Position numbers and translations under genes: made by a program
Assembly (NCBI GenBank): GCA_009377525.1
Contig: WHTW01000077.1
Span: 1 to 36,015 of the forward strand
Length of the DNA: 36,015 nt
Source: Rhodospirillales bacterium
Lineage (GTDB): Bacteria; Pseudomonadota; Alphaproteobacteria; Reyranellales; Reyranellaceae
Direction: 5' to 3'
The notes under the pieces: model-generated
Seen by the model: the letters and a program-made list of their open reading frames with translations, nothing else
Database searches by the model: none
Told to the model about the DNA's origin: nothing
Part shown: positions 8,006-15,764 of the stretch, piece by piece
Layout of the letters: each line of letters begins with the position of its first letter
Position numbering within the stretch: the stretch's first letter is position 1

Positions 8006-8878
8006 ATGCGGCTTTGCACCATCATGAACGGCGGCAAGCCGGTGGTCGGCGTCAAGAACGGTGACGGCAAGATCATCGACCTCAGCAAGCAGATGCCGCG
8101 TGGGCCGAAGTCGGTCGTCGAGATCCTGGCCGGCGGCAAGAAGGTCCAGGCCGAAATCGCCAAAGCTTGCGCCAAGCCCAAGGCCGGCGCCACGGTGTCG
8201 GCGAAGTCGGCCAAGTATCTCTGCCCGATCCCCAATCCCGGCAAGATCCTGTGCATCGGGCTCAACTACCGCAAGCACGCCGAGGAGACCGGCAGCCCGA
8301 TCCCGGCCTATCCGGTCGTGTTCTGCCGCTTCGACAACACGCTGGTGCCGCACAACGGCAAGATGCCGCGGCCGAGCCACTCCGACCAGCTCGACTGGGA
8401 GGCCGAGCTCACCATCGTGATCGGCAAGAAGTGCCGCAACGTGCCGAAGGAGAAGGCGCTCGGCGTCATCGCCGGCTACGCCTGCTTCAACGACGGCTCG
8501 GTGCGCGACTGGCAGAGGAAGTCGGGCAGCCAGTTCACGCTGGGCAAGAATTTCGACGGCACCGGCGGCTTCGGCCCCGACATCGTCACCTCCGACGAGC
8601 TGCCGCCGGGCGCGGCGCCGCTGCGCATCATGACCCGCGTCAACGGCGAGGTCATGCAGGACAGCAACACCGACGACCTGATCTTCGACGTGCCGACCCT
8701 GGTGCACGAGCTCTCCAAGGTCATGACCCTCGATCCGGGCGACATCATCATCACCGGCACGCCGTCGGGCGTGGCGATGGCGCGCGACCCGCAGCCCTGG
8801 CTGAAGCCGGGCGACGTCTGCGAGGTCGAGATCGAGAAGATCGGCGTGCTGCGCAATCCGATCGTGCAGGGGGCGTAA
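8006..8878 (+). CDS. Fumarylacetoacetate hydrolase (FAH) family protein
   Basis: 290 residues with an N-terminal domain (MRLCTIMNGGKPVVGV) and the conserved C-terminal FAH fold. Visible motifs are ILCIGLNYRKHAEETG (81-96), the metal-binding DWEAELTIVIGKKCR (130-144, Glu132 and Glu134), FNDGSVRDWQ with the third metal ligand Asp163, and ITGTPSGVAMAR (249-260). Members hydrolyse C-C bonds or decarboxylate or tautomerise 2-oxo acids in aromatic and sugar-acid breakdown, with a bound Mg2+. The exact substrate is not evident. It lies alone on the plus strand. Confidence 0.93.
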   Translation: MRLCTIMNGGKPVVGVKNGDGKIIDLSKQMPRGPKSVVEILAGGKKVQAEIAKACAKPKAGATVSAKSAKYLCPIPNPGKILCIGLNYRKHAEETGSPIPAYPVVFCRFDNTLVPHNGKMPRPSHSDQLDWEAELTIVIGKKCRNVPKEKALGVIAGYACFNDGSVRDWQRKSGSQFTLGKNFDGTGGFGPDIVTSDELPPGAAPLRIMTRVNGEVMQDSNTDDLIFDVPTLVHELSKVMTLDPGDIIITGTPSGVAMARDPQPWLKPGDVCEVEIEKIGVLRNPIVQGA

Positions 8879-8901
8879 CACCGCTTCGAGGTTCAGCTGC
8901 T

Positions 8902-9486
8902 GTGTCTCTCGCACTGGACTTTTGGCTGGAGATCCAGTCGAGCCGACTCGATGAGTTCGAAGGCGCACACAAGGCAGTCGGCGGTTCCGGTCGTGGCCGC
9001 CGATTCGCGACTCAACAGATCAATCGAGCCTATGCGGTCTTGCTAGCGGCGCAGTTCCAAGCATTCTGCCGGCTCCTCCATGACGAATGCACCAGGGCTC
9101 TGATCGGCTCAATACCGAGCGCAGATCTACAAGTGGTCGCTCGTGCTAATTTTTTCACTGGCTTGGCCATGGATCGCGGAAATGCCAATCCAGGGAATAT
9201 TGGCAGCGACTTTGGCCGGCTTGGGCTCAAGTTGTGGGACGAACTAAATGCTCTGAACCCCAAGAATGCGCTCAGGAACAAACAGCTTAACGAGTTGAAT
9301 GTGTGGAGAAATGCCAATGTGCATGAGGATTTTCGCGACAGAGGCACATTTCCTGCGGGTCAACGTACTATTCTGCGGTTGCCGAAAGTAAGAGAATGGC
9401 GCCGAACTTGCGATTCACTTGCGTCCGACATGGATGGGCTCATGCACGGATATGTCGGCAAATTGATGGGTAGACCACCATGGTAG
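8902..9486 (+). CDS. HEPN-like protein of unknown function
   Basis: 194 residues starting at a GTG (8902), with GAGG 10 bases upstream; no ATG is available at the 5' end. The protein is mostly helical. Residues 131-144 read ELNVWRNANVHEDF, matching the R-x4-H motif (Arg136, His141) that forms the ribonuclease active site of HEPN domains, preceded by a long helix ending RLLHDECTRAL. Codon use is visibly more AT-rich and uneven than in neighbouring genes, which suggests recent acquisition. The stop overlaps the next small gene by 7 bases. HEPN proteins paired with a small partner are often toxins of toxin-antitoxin or abortive-infection systems, but the domain call rests on one motif and needs a profile search. 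Confidence 0.6.
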   Translation: MSLALDFWLEIQSSRLDEFEGAHKAVGGSGRGRRFATQQINRAYAVLLAAQFQAFCRLLHDECTRALIGSIPSADLQVVARANFFTGLAMDRGNANPGNIGSDFGRLGLKLWDELNALNPKNALRNKQLNELNVWRNANVHEDFRDRGTFPAGQRTILRLPKVREWRRTCDSLASDMDGLMHGYVGKLMGRPPW

Positions 9487-9704
9487 CGGCGGCTAAGACC
9501 AAGCGCAGCCGGCCAGAACCGCTCCGACCGGGCGATCACGTGAAATTTCGGTTTGGCTTGAGCGACGTGGTCGGCGAGATCACGGAAGTCGTCGGTCCGA
9601 TTGGAAAGGGCAGGCGGACGGTCTACCGCATCGAGTTTTCGATGGGGGGTGACGAGCCTCTCGTGACTCACCTCACGTCTGACGAGTTCGAACGGACGGA
9701 ATAG
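9480..9704 (+). CDS. Small basic protein, possible SH3/KOW-like barrel
   Basis: 74 residues, starting at the ATG at 9480 inside the end of the HEPN-like gene, so translation is probably coupled. After a basic head (AAAKTKRSRPEPLRPGD) it has a run of short beta-strand-like segments (HVKFRF, DVVGEITEV, TVYRIEF, PLVTHLT) separated by GPIGKGRR, and an acidic tail. This suggests a small SH3- or KOW-like barrel that could bind nucleic acid or its partner. No family is recognised with certainty. It ends 3 bases before the stop of the convergent TetR gene. Confidence 0.6.
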   Translation: MVAAAKTKRSRPEPLRPGDHVKFRFGLSDVVGEITEVVGPIGKGRRTVYRIEFSMGGDEPLVTHLTSDEFERTE

Positions 9705-9707
9705 GCG

Positions 9708-10361
9708 TCAACGCCGCGGCACGCGGTCGAGGCCGCCGATCATCAGGCGCGTGGCGAACTCGACGGCGCCGGCGGGATCGACCGGGTCGCGCGCCACCAT
9801 GACGATCGAGATCTCGAAGGCGATGCCGGCCATGGCGGCGGCGAGGTAGCTGACGTCGACGTTGGGCAGCACGCCCGCGGCGATGGCGGCGCGGATGTCG
9901 TCGTTCAGCGCCAGCGCCAGGGCGCGCACGTCGGGCTTGTCGAGGAGCGTGCGGATGGCGGTGAAGTTCTTGCGCGCCAGCGCCAGCAGCTCGGCGTCCT
10001 CGACGACGAACTCGAAGTAGACCGCGTAATGGCCGTGGAAGAACGCCTCGGCGGTGGTCGCCTTGGCACGGCCGTTCTGATGGCGCTTCAGGAGCTCGCC
10101 GGTCAACTCGCCGACCACCGCCTCGAAGACCTCGTCCTTGTCCTTGAAGTAGTTGTAGAAGGTGCCGGAGGCGAGGTCGGTGCGGCGCACGATGTCGCGC
10201 ACGCTCGCCGCGCCATAGCCCATCTCGGCGAACACCGCGCGCGCCGCCTTGAGGAGCGCGGTGCGGTTCTCGGCCTTGTTCTGCTCGCGCCGGCCCGACC
10301 GCTCACGCTGTTCTGCCGTGAACTGCTCCGTCTTGACTTGGCTGTCATCGCCCATGTTCAT
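9708..10361 (-). CDS. TetR/AcrR family transcriptional regulator
   Basis: 217 residues. The N-terminal helix-turn-helix is clear: NRTALLKAARAVFAEMGYG followed by ASVRDIVRRTDLASGTFYNYFKDKDEVFEAVV, with the recognition helix at about 64-72. The C-terminal part is the variable all-helical ligand domain. The start at 10361 makes an ATGA overlap with the stop of the esterase gene upstream, so both are in one transcript; an ATG at 10355 would remove two residues. It probably represses its own operon until a ligand, perhaps related to the esterase substrate, is bound. Confidence 0.92.
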   Translation of the reverse strand: MNMGDDSQVKTEQFTAEQRERSGRREQNKAENRTALLKAARAVFAEMGYGAASVRDIVRRTDLASGTFYNYFKDKDEVFEAVVGELTGELLKRHQNGRAKATTAEAFFHGHYAVYFEFVVEDAELLALARKNFTAIRTLLDKPDVRALALALNDDIRAAIAAGVLPNVDVSYLAAAMAGIAFEISIVMVARDPVDPAGAVEFATRLMIGGLDRVPRR

Positions 10362-11419
10362 CTTCCGAGTTGCGCCAGTTCGTGCCGCAGGCCCGCCACC
10401 ATGTCGTCCATCGCCCGCGCCGCCGCCTGCACCGTGCCGCGCAGGCCGACGAAGCCGTGGATCAGCGAATCGAATTCGCGATGGATGGTCTTCACCCCGG
10501 CCGCGGCCAGGCGATCGGCATAGGCCTGGCCCTCGTCGCGCAGCGGATCGAAGCCCGCCGTGTAGACCAGGGCCGGCGGCAGGCCCGCAAGGTCGTTGGC
10601 CCTGAGCGGCGAGGCGCGCGGATCGCCGATGTCGGCCTGGCCGTTGAGATAGTGGCCGCGGAACCATTCCATGGCGGCCCGGGTGACCATGAAACCCTCG
10701 CCGCAGCTCCGGTAGGAGGGCGTGTCGAAACTGAAGTCGGTGGCCGGGAAGATCAGCCATTGCAGGCACGGCGGGCGCTCCTCGTCGCGCAGAAGCTGTG
10801 CTGCCACGGCAGCGACGTTGCCGCCGGCCGAATCGCCCGCGACGACGATGCGCGCCGGATCGATGCCCAACCCCGTCGCCTCGGCCTGCAGCCAGCGGTA
10901 GGCCGCAACGGCGTCCTCGATGCCGGCGGGGAACTTGTGCTCGGGCGCCAGGCGGTAGTCGACGGCGACCAGCACGCAGCCGGCGCGGGCGCAGAAATAG
11001 CGGTACACCAGGTCGTAGCCTTCGAGGCTGCCCATCACCCAGCTGCCGCCGTGGAAATAGAGGATCGCCGGCAGCAGGCGCGCCACCGTGCCGGCCGGGC
11101 GGTAAATGCGTATGCGCAGCCGCCCCGCCGGCCCCTCGATGGTGCGATCGACCATCTCGCCGATCGGCGCGGCGCGGCCGCCCATTTCGAGCATGAAGGC
11201 GTCGTATCCGGTGCGCGCTTCCATCACCGTGGTCTGCTCGATCGGCGGCTGGCCGCTGCGCGCCAGCAGTCGTAGCAGCCACTGGGTACGGCCGTCGAGC
11301 GTGCGGCCATCGACCACCACCGGCGGCCCGGCCAGGATATTGATCCAGGCGATCGGCATGCGCAGGGCGAGGTTGGCGGCCTTGCCCTGCAGTTCGCGCG
11401 CGATCTCCTTGAACGGCAT
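10358..11419 (-). CDS. Alpha/beta hydrolase, HSL (family IV) esterase type
   Basis: 353 residues. The oxyanion-hole motif is YFHGGSWVMG (HGGS at 123-126 rather than the usual HGGG), followed by VDYRLAPEHKFPAG (153-166) and the nucleophile elbow VVAGDSAGGN (Ser197). Later, DPLRDEGQAYADRL and IHGFVGL supply the expected Asp and His of the triad. These are hallmarks of hormone-sensitive-lipase-like carboxylesterases acting on short-chain esters. The gene is the first of a two-gene operon with a TetR regulator (ATGA overlap) and is divergent from the cyclase gene, with 67 bases between the starts. Confidence 0.92.
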   Translation of the reverse strand: MPFKEIARELQGKAANLALRMPIAWINILAGPPVVVDGRTLDGRTQWLLRLLARSGQPPIEQTTVMEARTGYDAFMLEMGGRAAPIGEMVDRTIEGPAGRLRIRIYRPAGTVARLLPAILYFHGGSWVMGSLEGYDLVYRYFCARAGCVLVAVDYRLAPEHKFPAGIEDAVAAYRWLQAEATGLGIDPARIVVAGDSAGGNVAAVAAQLLRDEERPPCLQWLIFPATDFSFDTPSYRSCGEGFMVTRAAMEWFRGHYLNGQADIGDPRASPLRANDLAGLPPALVYTAGFDPLRDEGQAYADRLAAAGVKTIHREFDSLIHGFVGLRGTVQAAARAMDDMVAGLRHELAQLGR

Positions 11420-11486
11420 GACCCGTTCCTACCATCCCCACCCGCCGTTGTGGAGCCTCGGACGGCTCGATAGGTTGGGTCCCCCG

Positions 11487-12785
11487 ATGGCCGAAGCGAC
11501 CCCTGACGGCTTAGCCGACGGCTATGCCAGCGAGCTGCGCCGCGAGATCATGCGCAGCGAGATCCAGCGCGTACAGGTGCTCGCCGTCGTCCTGGGGGTG
11601 CTGCTCGTCGTGACGCTGACCGCGGTCAACCTGCTTCCCGGCTTGGTCCGGAGCATGTTCCACGGCGGGCTGACCTGGCGGGTGCCGCTCGCCGTGATCG
11701 GTCCGTTCGCGCTCTACGAACTCGTCGTCCTGGTCGTGCTGCGGCATCGCGCGGCGCAGGACAAGGATTTCTCGCGCTACGCCCGCTTCGCCAACGCCTT
11801 CGTCGAAACCAGCATGCCGAGCGCCATCATCTTCGTGCTCAGCCATCACATGCCGGCGGAGGCGGTGTTCGGCTTCTGGCCGCCGTTGATCTATTTCGTG
11901 TTCATCCTGCTGTCGACGCTGCGACTCGATTTCTGGCTGTCGCTGTGGACAGGCGTCGTCGCGGCTGTGCAGCAGTTCCTGCTGGTCTGGTGGTTCGTTC
12001 CGCTCGAATTCATCACCGACGTGCCCGCGCATTCCTTGACTTACAATCTCAGCCGCAGTGTCGTGCTGCTGGGCGCGGGCGCCATCGCCGGCATCGTGGC
12101 CGGCAGCCTGCGCCGGCAGTTCGAGACGTCCGTGCGCGCGGCCGCCGCGCGCGACCGCGTCACCAACATGTTCGGTCAGCACGTCTCGCCCGCCGTGGTC
12201 GATCGCCTGCTTGCCTCGCAGACCGACCCGCCGAGCGAGATGCGCGAAGTCTGCGTGCTCTTCCTCGACATCCGTGGCTTCACCGCCCAGACGCGCACGC
12301 GGTCGGCCAGCGAGACGGTGGCTCTGCTCAACGATTTCTTCGCCGAGATGATCGACATCGTCGACCGCAACAACGGGATCATCAACAAGTTCCTGGGCGA
12401 CGGCTTCCTGGCGATCTTCGGCGCACCCCTGGCGGACCCCAAGGCGGCGGCCAATGCGCTGGCCGCGGCGCGCGGCATGCTGGAGGCGGTCGACCGCTGG
12501 AACAAGGCGCGGCCGCAGTCGACGCTGCGCGTCGGCATCGGCATCCATCTCGGCGAGGCGGTGACCGGCACGGTCGGCTCGCCGCAGCGCAAGGAATACA
12601 CGGTGATCGGCGATACCGTGAACCTCGCCGCGCGGCTCGAGCAGCTCACCAAGGAGACGGGATCGCAGCTCCTGGTGTCGAGCTCGGTGCATCGCGCCAC
12701 CACGGGCGCCGACGGCGCGATCGATCTCGGACCCTTGCCGATCCGTGGCTACGACGAGGACGTGCGGGTATGGAAGGTGGTCTGA
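11487..12785 (+). CDS. Membrane-bound class III adenylate/guanylate cyclase
   Basis: 432 residues. About six hydrophobic segments fill residues 29-210 (for example VLAVVLGVLLVVTLTAVNLL, VPLAVIGPFALYELVVLVVL, IYFVFILLSTLRL, WTGVVAAVQQFLLVWWF and VVLLGAGAIAGIVAG), followed by a linker and a catalytic domain at about 253-405. Metal-binding aspartates sit in VLFLDIRGF (Asp261) and KFLGDGFLAIFG (Asp305), and YTVIGDTVNLAARLEQL (371-387) holds the purine- and transition-state-binding residues. All key residues are present, so it should be active and make cAMP (or cGMP) at the inner membrane face. The start at 11487 gives a compact N-terminus; longer frames run antisense through the esterase gene. 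Confidence 0.92.
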   Translation: MAEATPDGLADGYASELRREIMRSEIQRVQVLAVVLGVLLVVTLTAVNLLPGLVRSMFHGGLTWRVPLAVIGPFALYELVVLVVLRHRAAQDKDFSRYARFANAFVETSMPSAIIFVLSHHMPAEAVFGFWPPLIYFVFILLSTLRLDFWLSLWTGVVAAVQQFLLVWWFVPLEFITDVPAHSLTYNLSRSVVLLGAGAIAGIVAGSLRRQFETSVRAAAARDRVTNMFGQHVSPAVVDRLLASQTDPPSEMREVCVLFLDIRGFTAQTRTRSASETVALLNDFFAEMIDIVDRNNGIINKFLGDGFLAIFGAPLADPKAAANALAAARGMLEAVDRWNKARPQSTLRVGIGIHLGEAVTGTVGSPQRKEYTVIGDTVNLAARLEQLTKETGSQLLVSSSVHRATTGADGAIDLGPLPIRGYDEDVRVWKVV

Positions 12786-12790
12786 CTCTA

Positions 12791-12841
12791 TCTTCCGGAC
12801 CGCGCGCGTCCCGCGCGCTCATGAGCGCGCGGTCCGGAAGA
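12791..12841. repeat. Palindromic intergenic element, copy C (shortened)
   Basis: Arms 12791-12807 and 12825-12841 are perfectly complementary (TCTTCCGGACCGCGCGC). The interior contains an 18-bp palindrome, GCGCGCTCATGAGCGCGC, at 12813-12830. Compared with copy B the core is reduced from CTCATGATCATGAG to CTCATGAG and one inner stem is lost, as expected from an internal deletion. It lies between the convergent cyclase and VOC genes. Confidence 0.85.
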
Positions 12842-12849
12842 AAAGACAT

Positions 12850-12877
12850 GAAGCGGACCTGGAGGCCTGCGGTCCGG
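12850..12877. repeat. Half-copy of the palindromic element (copy D)
   Basis: Immediately after copy C the sequence resumes with AAGCGGACCTGG, AGGCCT and then GCGGTCCGG, which has the layout of the right half of copies A and B: a CATGA core remnant, a variable stem, then GCGGTCCGG. CGGACC (12853-12858) pairs with GGTCCG (12870-12875). It looks like a decayed or half-sized member of the same family. The VOC stop codon follows at 12883. Confidence 0.5.
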
Positions 12878-12882
12878 CGAGG

Positions 12883-13356
12883 CTACTTCGCGCCGACGAG
12901 CTGCTTCTTGCCCTTGCTCTTGGCCTTCTTGGCGAGCTCGTCGCGCGCGACCGGCGCCTTGCCGGTCTCCTTGAGCTCGGGCACGTCGGCCTCGTGCCAG
13001 AAGTTCAGCTCGATCATCACGCCGTCGGGATCGTGCACGAAGACCTGCTGCAGCGGCCGCGCCGGCACCTTGCGCACTTCGTACGGCAGGCCATCCTTCT
13101 TGATCTGGTCGATGGTGCCACGGATGTCCGCACAGTTGATGGCGACATGGTCGATGGCGCCGCTGCCGTGATCCTTGCGCTTGGTCTCCGAGACGATGTG
13201 CAGGATCGCCTTGTCGCCGGCATACATCCACGCGCCGGGAAACATGAACGGCGGACGATCGCCGTTCCTGAGGCCCACGTAGCGCTCGTAAAAGCGCACC
13301 GTGGCGTCGAGGTCCTTGCAGTAGATATTCCAGTGGTCCAACGAAAGTGCGGGCAT
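12883..13356 (-). CDS. VOC (glyoxalase/dioxygenase-fold) protein
   Basis: 157 residues. The paired beta-alpha-beta-beta-beta pattern of the vicinal oxygen chelate fold is visible: LDHWNIYCKDLDATVRFYERYVGLRNG, then IDHVAINCADIRGTIDQIKKDG and VFVHDPDGVMIELNFW, with possible metal ligands His8, His72 and Glu116. A lysine-rich tail (ELAKKAKSKGKKQLVGAK) ends the protein. Function may be isomerisation, ring cleavage or antibiotic binding; it cannot be resolved. It is the last gene of the five-gene operon headed by the ArsR gene at 15764, 47 bases after the DUF899 gene. Confidence 0.85.
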   Translation of the reverse strand: MPALSLDHWNIYCKDLDATVRFYERYVGLRNGDRPPFMFPGAWMYAGDKAILHIVSETKRKDHGSGAIDHVAINCADIRGTIDQIKKDGLPYEVRKVPARPLQQVFVHDPDGVMIELNFWHEADVPELKETGKAPVARDELAKKAKSKGKKQLVGAK

Positions 13357-13403
13357 CCGATCCCTCCTGCGTTCCGTTGGCCGGCAGTCTACAACAGTCC
13401 GGC

Positions 13404-14138
13404 TCAGCCGTGGCAGCAGGAATTTCCAGCCTTTTCCTCATATTTGTCATGATGGCGGACCCAGTGGGAGAGGTTCCCGCCGGGCGGCTCGTTGCGGCCG
13501 TTGGGCGTGATGTCGAGGAAACCGTAGACCGTGCCGACGTCCTCGGTGCCGCGGGCAAATACCGAATATGTATGGAAAATCCGGCCGGTCTCATCCTTGG
13601 TGAAGACACTGAATCCCGGCAGTTCGTCGCTCACCCAGTCCCGGTCCTCGAAATTGTAGAAGACCTTGCCCTTGGCCTTCTGCTCGTCGGTGAACGACAC
13701 ATTGTAGTCGAAGTTGAAGTCGCAGCCGGCCGACGACACCCATTTGAACGGCCAGCCCATGCGCTTGTGGAAGGCTGCGATCTTGGGATACGGCGCGCGC
13801 GAGACGGCGACCATCATCACGTCGTGGTTGACGAGATGGACCAGCGAGCCCTCCATCTGGTCGGCGCCGAACGAGCAGCCGACGCAGCCTTCCTGCCAGT
13901 CCGGCCCGAACATGAAGTGCTTGACGACGAGCTGGCTGCGGCCGGCGAACAAGTCGGAGAGCGTCTCCTTGCCATTGGGTCCGTCGAACACGTAGCTCCT
14001 GTCGACCTTGACCCAGGGCAACTCGCGGCGTTGGCGCGCGAGCTCGTCGTGCGCGCGAAGATGCGCCTTCTCCTTGGCGAGCAACGCGCGGCGGGCTTCC
14101 AGCCATTCGTCGCGGGAGACGGTCTTGTGCACTTGCAT
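13404..14138 (-). CDS. DUF899 thioredoxin-like protein
   Basis: 244 residues. SRDEWLEARRALLAKEKAHLRAHDELARQRRELPWVKVDRSYVFDGP is the conserved opening of DUF899 proteins; HFMFGPDWQEGCVGCSFGAD carries a CxxC pair (Cys85, Cys88) at the thioredoxin active-site position. FNFDYNVSF and DELPGFSVFTKD further match the family. The family has a thioredoxin-like fold and is often annotated as dithiol-disulfide isomerase-like, but biochemical function is not established. It is the fourth gene of the ArsR-headed operon, 11 bases after the transglutaminase-like gene. A small Cys/His-rich end (NSCCHG) is unusual and may bind metal. Confidence 0.9.
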   Translation of the reverse strand: MQVHKTVSRDEWLEARRALLAKEKAHLRAHDELARQRRELPWVKVDRSYVFDGPNGKETLSDLFAGRSQLVVKHFMFGPDWQEGCVGCSFGADQMEGSLVHLVNHDVMMVAVSRAPYPKIAAFHKRMGWPFKWVSSAGCDFNFDYNVSFTDEQKAKGKVFYNFEDRDWVSDELPGFSVFTKDETGRIFHTYSVFARGTEDVGTVYGFLDITPNGRNEPPGGNLSHWVRHHDKYEEKAGNSCCHG

Positions 14139-14149
14139 GATGGCCTCCT

Positions 14150-15007
14150 TCAGTGGACGGGATCGGGACGGTTGAGGACGGCGTTGAACACGATGTCGGG
14201 CACAGCGACGCGCTTGTCCTTGTAGATGGCGCGCAAGTCGCCGAAATGGCGATCCGGCGCGTGCGAGAGTTCGGCCAGACGATCGATGAAGGGCAGGTCG
14301 AGCTCGGCGTCGGTCTGGGCCATGGCGCCCCAGTCATCCCAGGGCAGCATCTCGTGATTGTTCAGCGCGGCCACGTCGCGGATGACGTTGCCGGCGATGA
14401 ACCACAATCCGTACATGTCGAGAATGCCGAACGCGCCTGGATCGGCCTTGCCGCCACGGCAGAGCTGCCAGGCGTCGCCCGCCACCAGGAACTGGTCGCG
14501 TGGCACGTCGAGCGGGTCGAAGGCGATGCCGAACAGCTCGCGCTGGCGCTGGTCGAGCTGGGCGTCGACCAGCACCCAGTGCTTCTCGCTCTCGTTCCAG
14601 TATTCCGTGACCCAGTGGTCGATGAACTTGCCCTTCTCGAAGTAGGCGCCGAAGCCGCAGCGCGCCCGCGCCGCCATTCCCTGCCGGCGCAGCATGGCGA
14701 CGTGCAGGAGCGTGAAGTGGTGGCAGACGCCGACCACGCGCTCGCCGGGTGGGCGCGCCTGCGGCAACGGCCGGCTGTCCTGGCGGGCGATGCAGTCGAG
14801 CATCTTCTCGACGCCGCGCATGTGGGCCTGGGCATGCTGCTTGGCCGACAGGGTGACGCCGTAGGCCGAGGCGATGTGTTCGTGGATCAGCACGCCTTGC
14901 ACGACCTTGGCGAGGTCGCCGACATCCCGCGGCAGGCCGTCGAGCAGCGCGGCCTTGGCTCCGGCGTCGCTCATGTCGATCGGGGAACGGAAGTCGTCAG
15001 CGTTCAT
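14150..15007 (-). CDS. Transglutaminase-like cysteine-protease-fold protein
   Basis: 285 residues from the ATG at 15007, which overlaps the SRPBCC stop by 4 bases (ATGA). A transglutaminase-like core is seen with the Cys-His-Asp triad in order: VVGVCHHFTLLHVAMLRRQG (Cys95), KFIDHWVTEYW (His131) and HWVLVDAQLDQ (Asp148). CHHFTLLHVAMLRRQGxxARARCGFG is typical of bacterial transglutaminase-like proteins. No signal peptide is seen, so it is cytoplasmic. Function may be proteolysis or amide transfer; unknown. It is the third gene of the ArsR-headed operon. Confidence 0.8.
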   Translation of the reverse strand: MNADDFRSPIDMSDAGAKAALLDGLPRDVGDLAKVVQGVLIHEHIASAYGVTLSAKQHAQAHMRGVEKMLDCIARQDSRPLPQARPPGERVVGVCHHFTLLHVAMLRRQGMAARARCGFGAYFEKGKFIDHWVTEYWNESEKHWVLVDAQLDQRQRELFGIAFDPLDVPRDQFLVAGDAWQLCRGGKADPGAFGILDMYGLWFIAGNVIRDVAALNNHEMLPWDDWGAMAQTDAELDLPFIDRLAELSHAPDRHFGDLRAIYKDKRVAVPDIVFNAVLNRPDPVH

Positions 15008-15435
15008 GGGAACACCTTCCCCAGATTGTCGAGGGCCAGCGTCCAACCACGACGATGGTCGTCGCGCGCCTTCTCGTCGAAGAATTGCTCGTGCGTCAGG
15101 GTGAGGACGGTGCTGTCACCATCCGGCTTGAGGTCGATCGTGACCTGCGATTCTCGCTCGGGCGTGCTCTGCCAGGCCCACGAGAAGACGAGCCTGCGGT
15201 CCGGCTCGATCTCGCGATAGACGCCACTCACGCTGTGGTGCTCGCCATCCGGCGTGTGGAACTGCACGCGGAAGCGGCCTCCCACCTTGAAGTCGGCCTC
15301 GGCGACGGGGGCGCTGGGATGGCCGGTGACGCCCCACCAGCGGATCATTTTTTGCGGCTGCGTCCAGGCCTCGAAGAGCTGCGCCGGCGACGCTTTGAAG
15401 CGCCGCTTGAGGGCGAGGCTGGGCTTGCTTGCCAT
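15004..15435 (-). CDS. SRPBCC/AHSA1 (activator of Hsp90 ATPase-like) domain protein
   Basis: 143 residues. LKRRFKASPAQLFEAWTQPQKMIRWWG, the strand DFKVGGRFRVQF, IEPDRRLVFSWAW and STVLTLTHEQFFDEKARDDHRRGWTLALDNL define the START-like AHSA1 family. These proteins bind hydrophobic ligands in a helix-grip cavity. The gene overlaps the ArsR gene upstream by 91 bases in another frame and the transglutaminase-like gene downstream by 4. ArsR-AHSA1 pairs are common in alphaproteobacteria, with the AHSA1 protein the presumed effector or ligand-binding partner. Confidence 0.92.
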   Translation of the reverse strand: MASKPSLALKRRFKASPAQLFEAWTQPQKMIRWWGVTGHPSAPVAEADFKVGGRFRVQFHTPDGEHHSVSGVYREIEPDRRLVFSWAWQSTPERESQVTIDLKPDGDSTVLTLTHEQFFDEKARDDHRRGWTLALDNLGKVFP

Positions 15436-15764
15436 GAATCCTCCTCCAGGAATGCCGCGAGACGGTCGAGCTGCTCTGTCCAGTAGCGTTCGTAACGGGC
15501 GAGCCAGTTCATCGCTTGCTCCATGGGCGCGGCCTTGAGCTGGCAGGTCACCGTGCGGCCCGACTTGGTGCGCTCAATGAGGCCCGCGTCCGACAGCACG
15601 TCGAGATGCTTCATGATGGCGGGCAGGGAGACCGGGAAGGGCCGCGCCAGCTCGCTGACGGTGAGCCCTTCCTCCTCGTCGAGCCGCGCCAACAGGGCGC
15701 GCCGGGTCGGGTCGGCCAGGGCGGCGAAGGTGCGGTCAAGCATGGCGTTTTGATAGTTAACCAT
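15345..15764 (-). CDS. ArsR-family winged-helix transcriptional regulator
   Basis: 139 residues. LDRTFAALADPTRRALLARLDEEEGLTVSELARPFPVSLPAIMKHLDVLSDAGLIERTKSGR is the DNA-binding winged helix, with the recognition helix at about 46-58, of the metal-independent subgroup that has no CxC metal site. The usual family end is near LAAFLEE (about residue 108); the last 30 residues (rich in Ser, Arg and Lys) are read out of frame across the 5' end of the SRPBCC gene and look like a by-product of the overlap. The start at 15764 gives MVNYQNAMLDRTF; an ATG at 15743 is an alternative. It heads a five-gene operon that it probably controls. Confidence 0.92.
   Translation of the reverse strand: MVNYQNAMLDRTFAALADPTRRALLARLDEEEGLTVSELARPFPVSLPAIMKHLDVLSDAGLIERTKSGRTVTCQLKAAPMEQAMNWLARYERYWTEQLDRLAAFLEEDSWQASPASPSSGASKRRRRSSSRPGRSRKK

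Noticed and set aside
8167..8901. A 5' extension of the HEPN-like frame through the FAH gene
   Set aside because: It lies in another frame inside a well-supported gene and its composition is that of shadow sequence; GTG 8902 is used instead.
9708..11441. One 577-codon minus-strand frame that would fuse an N-terminal region to the TetR regulator
   Set aside because: The part before 10361 is out of frame with the esterase gene and has no domain; the ATGA junction at 10358-10361 gives two normal proteins.
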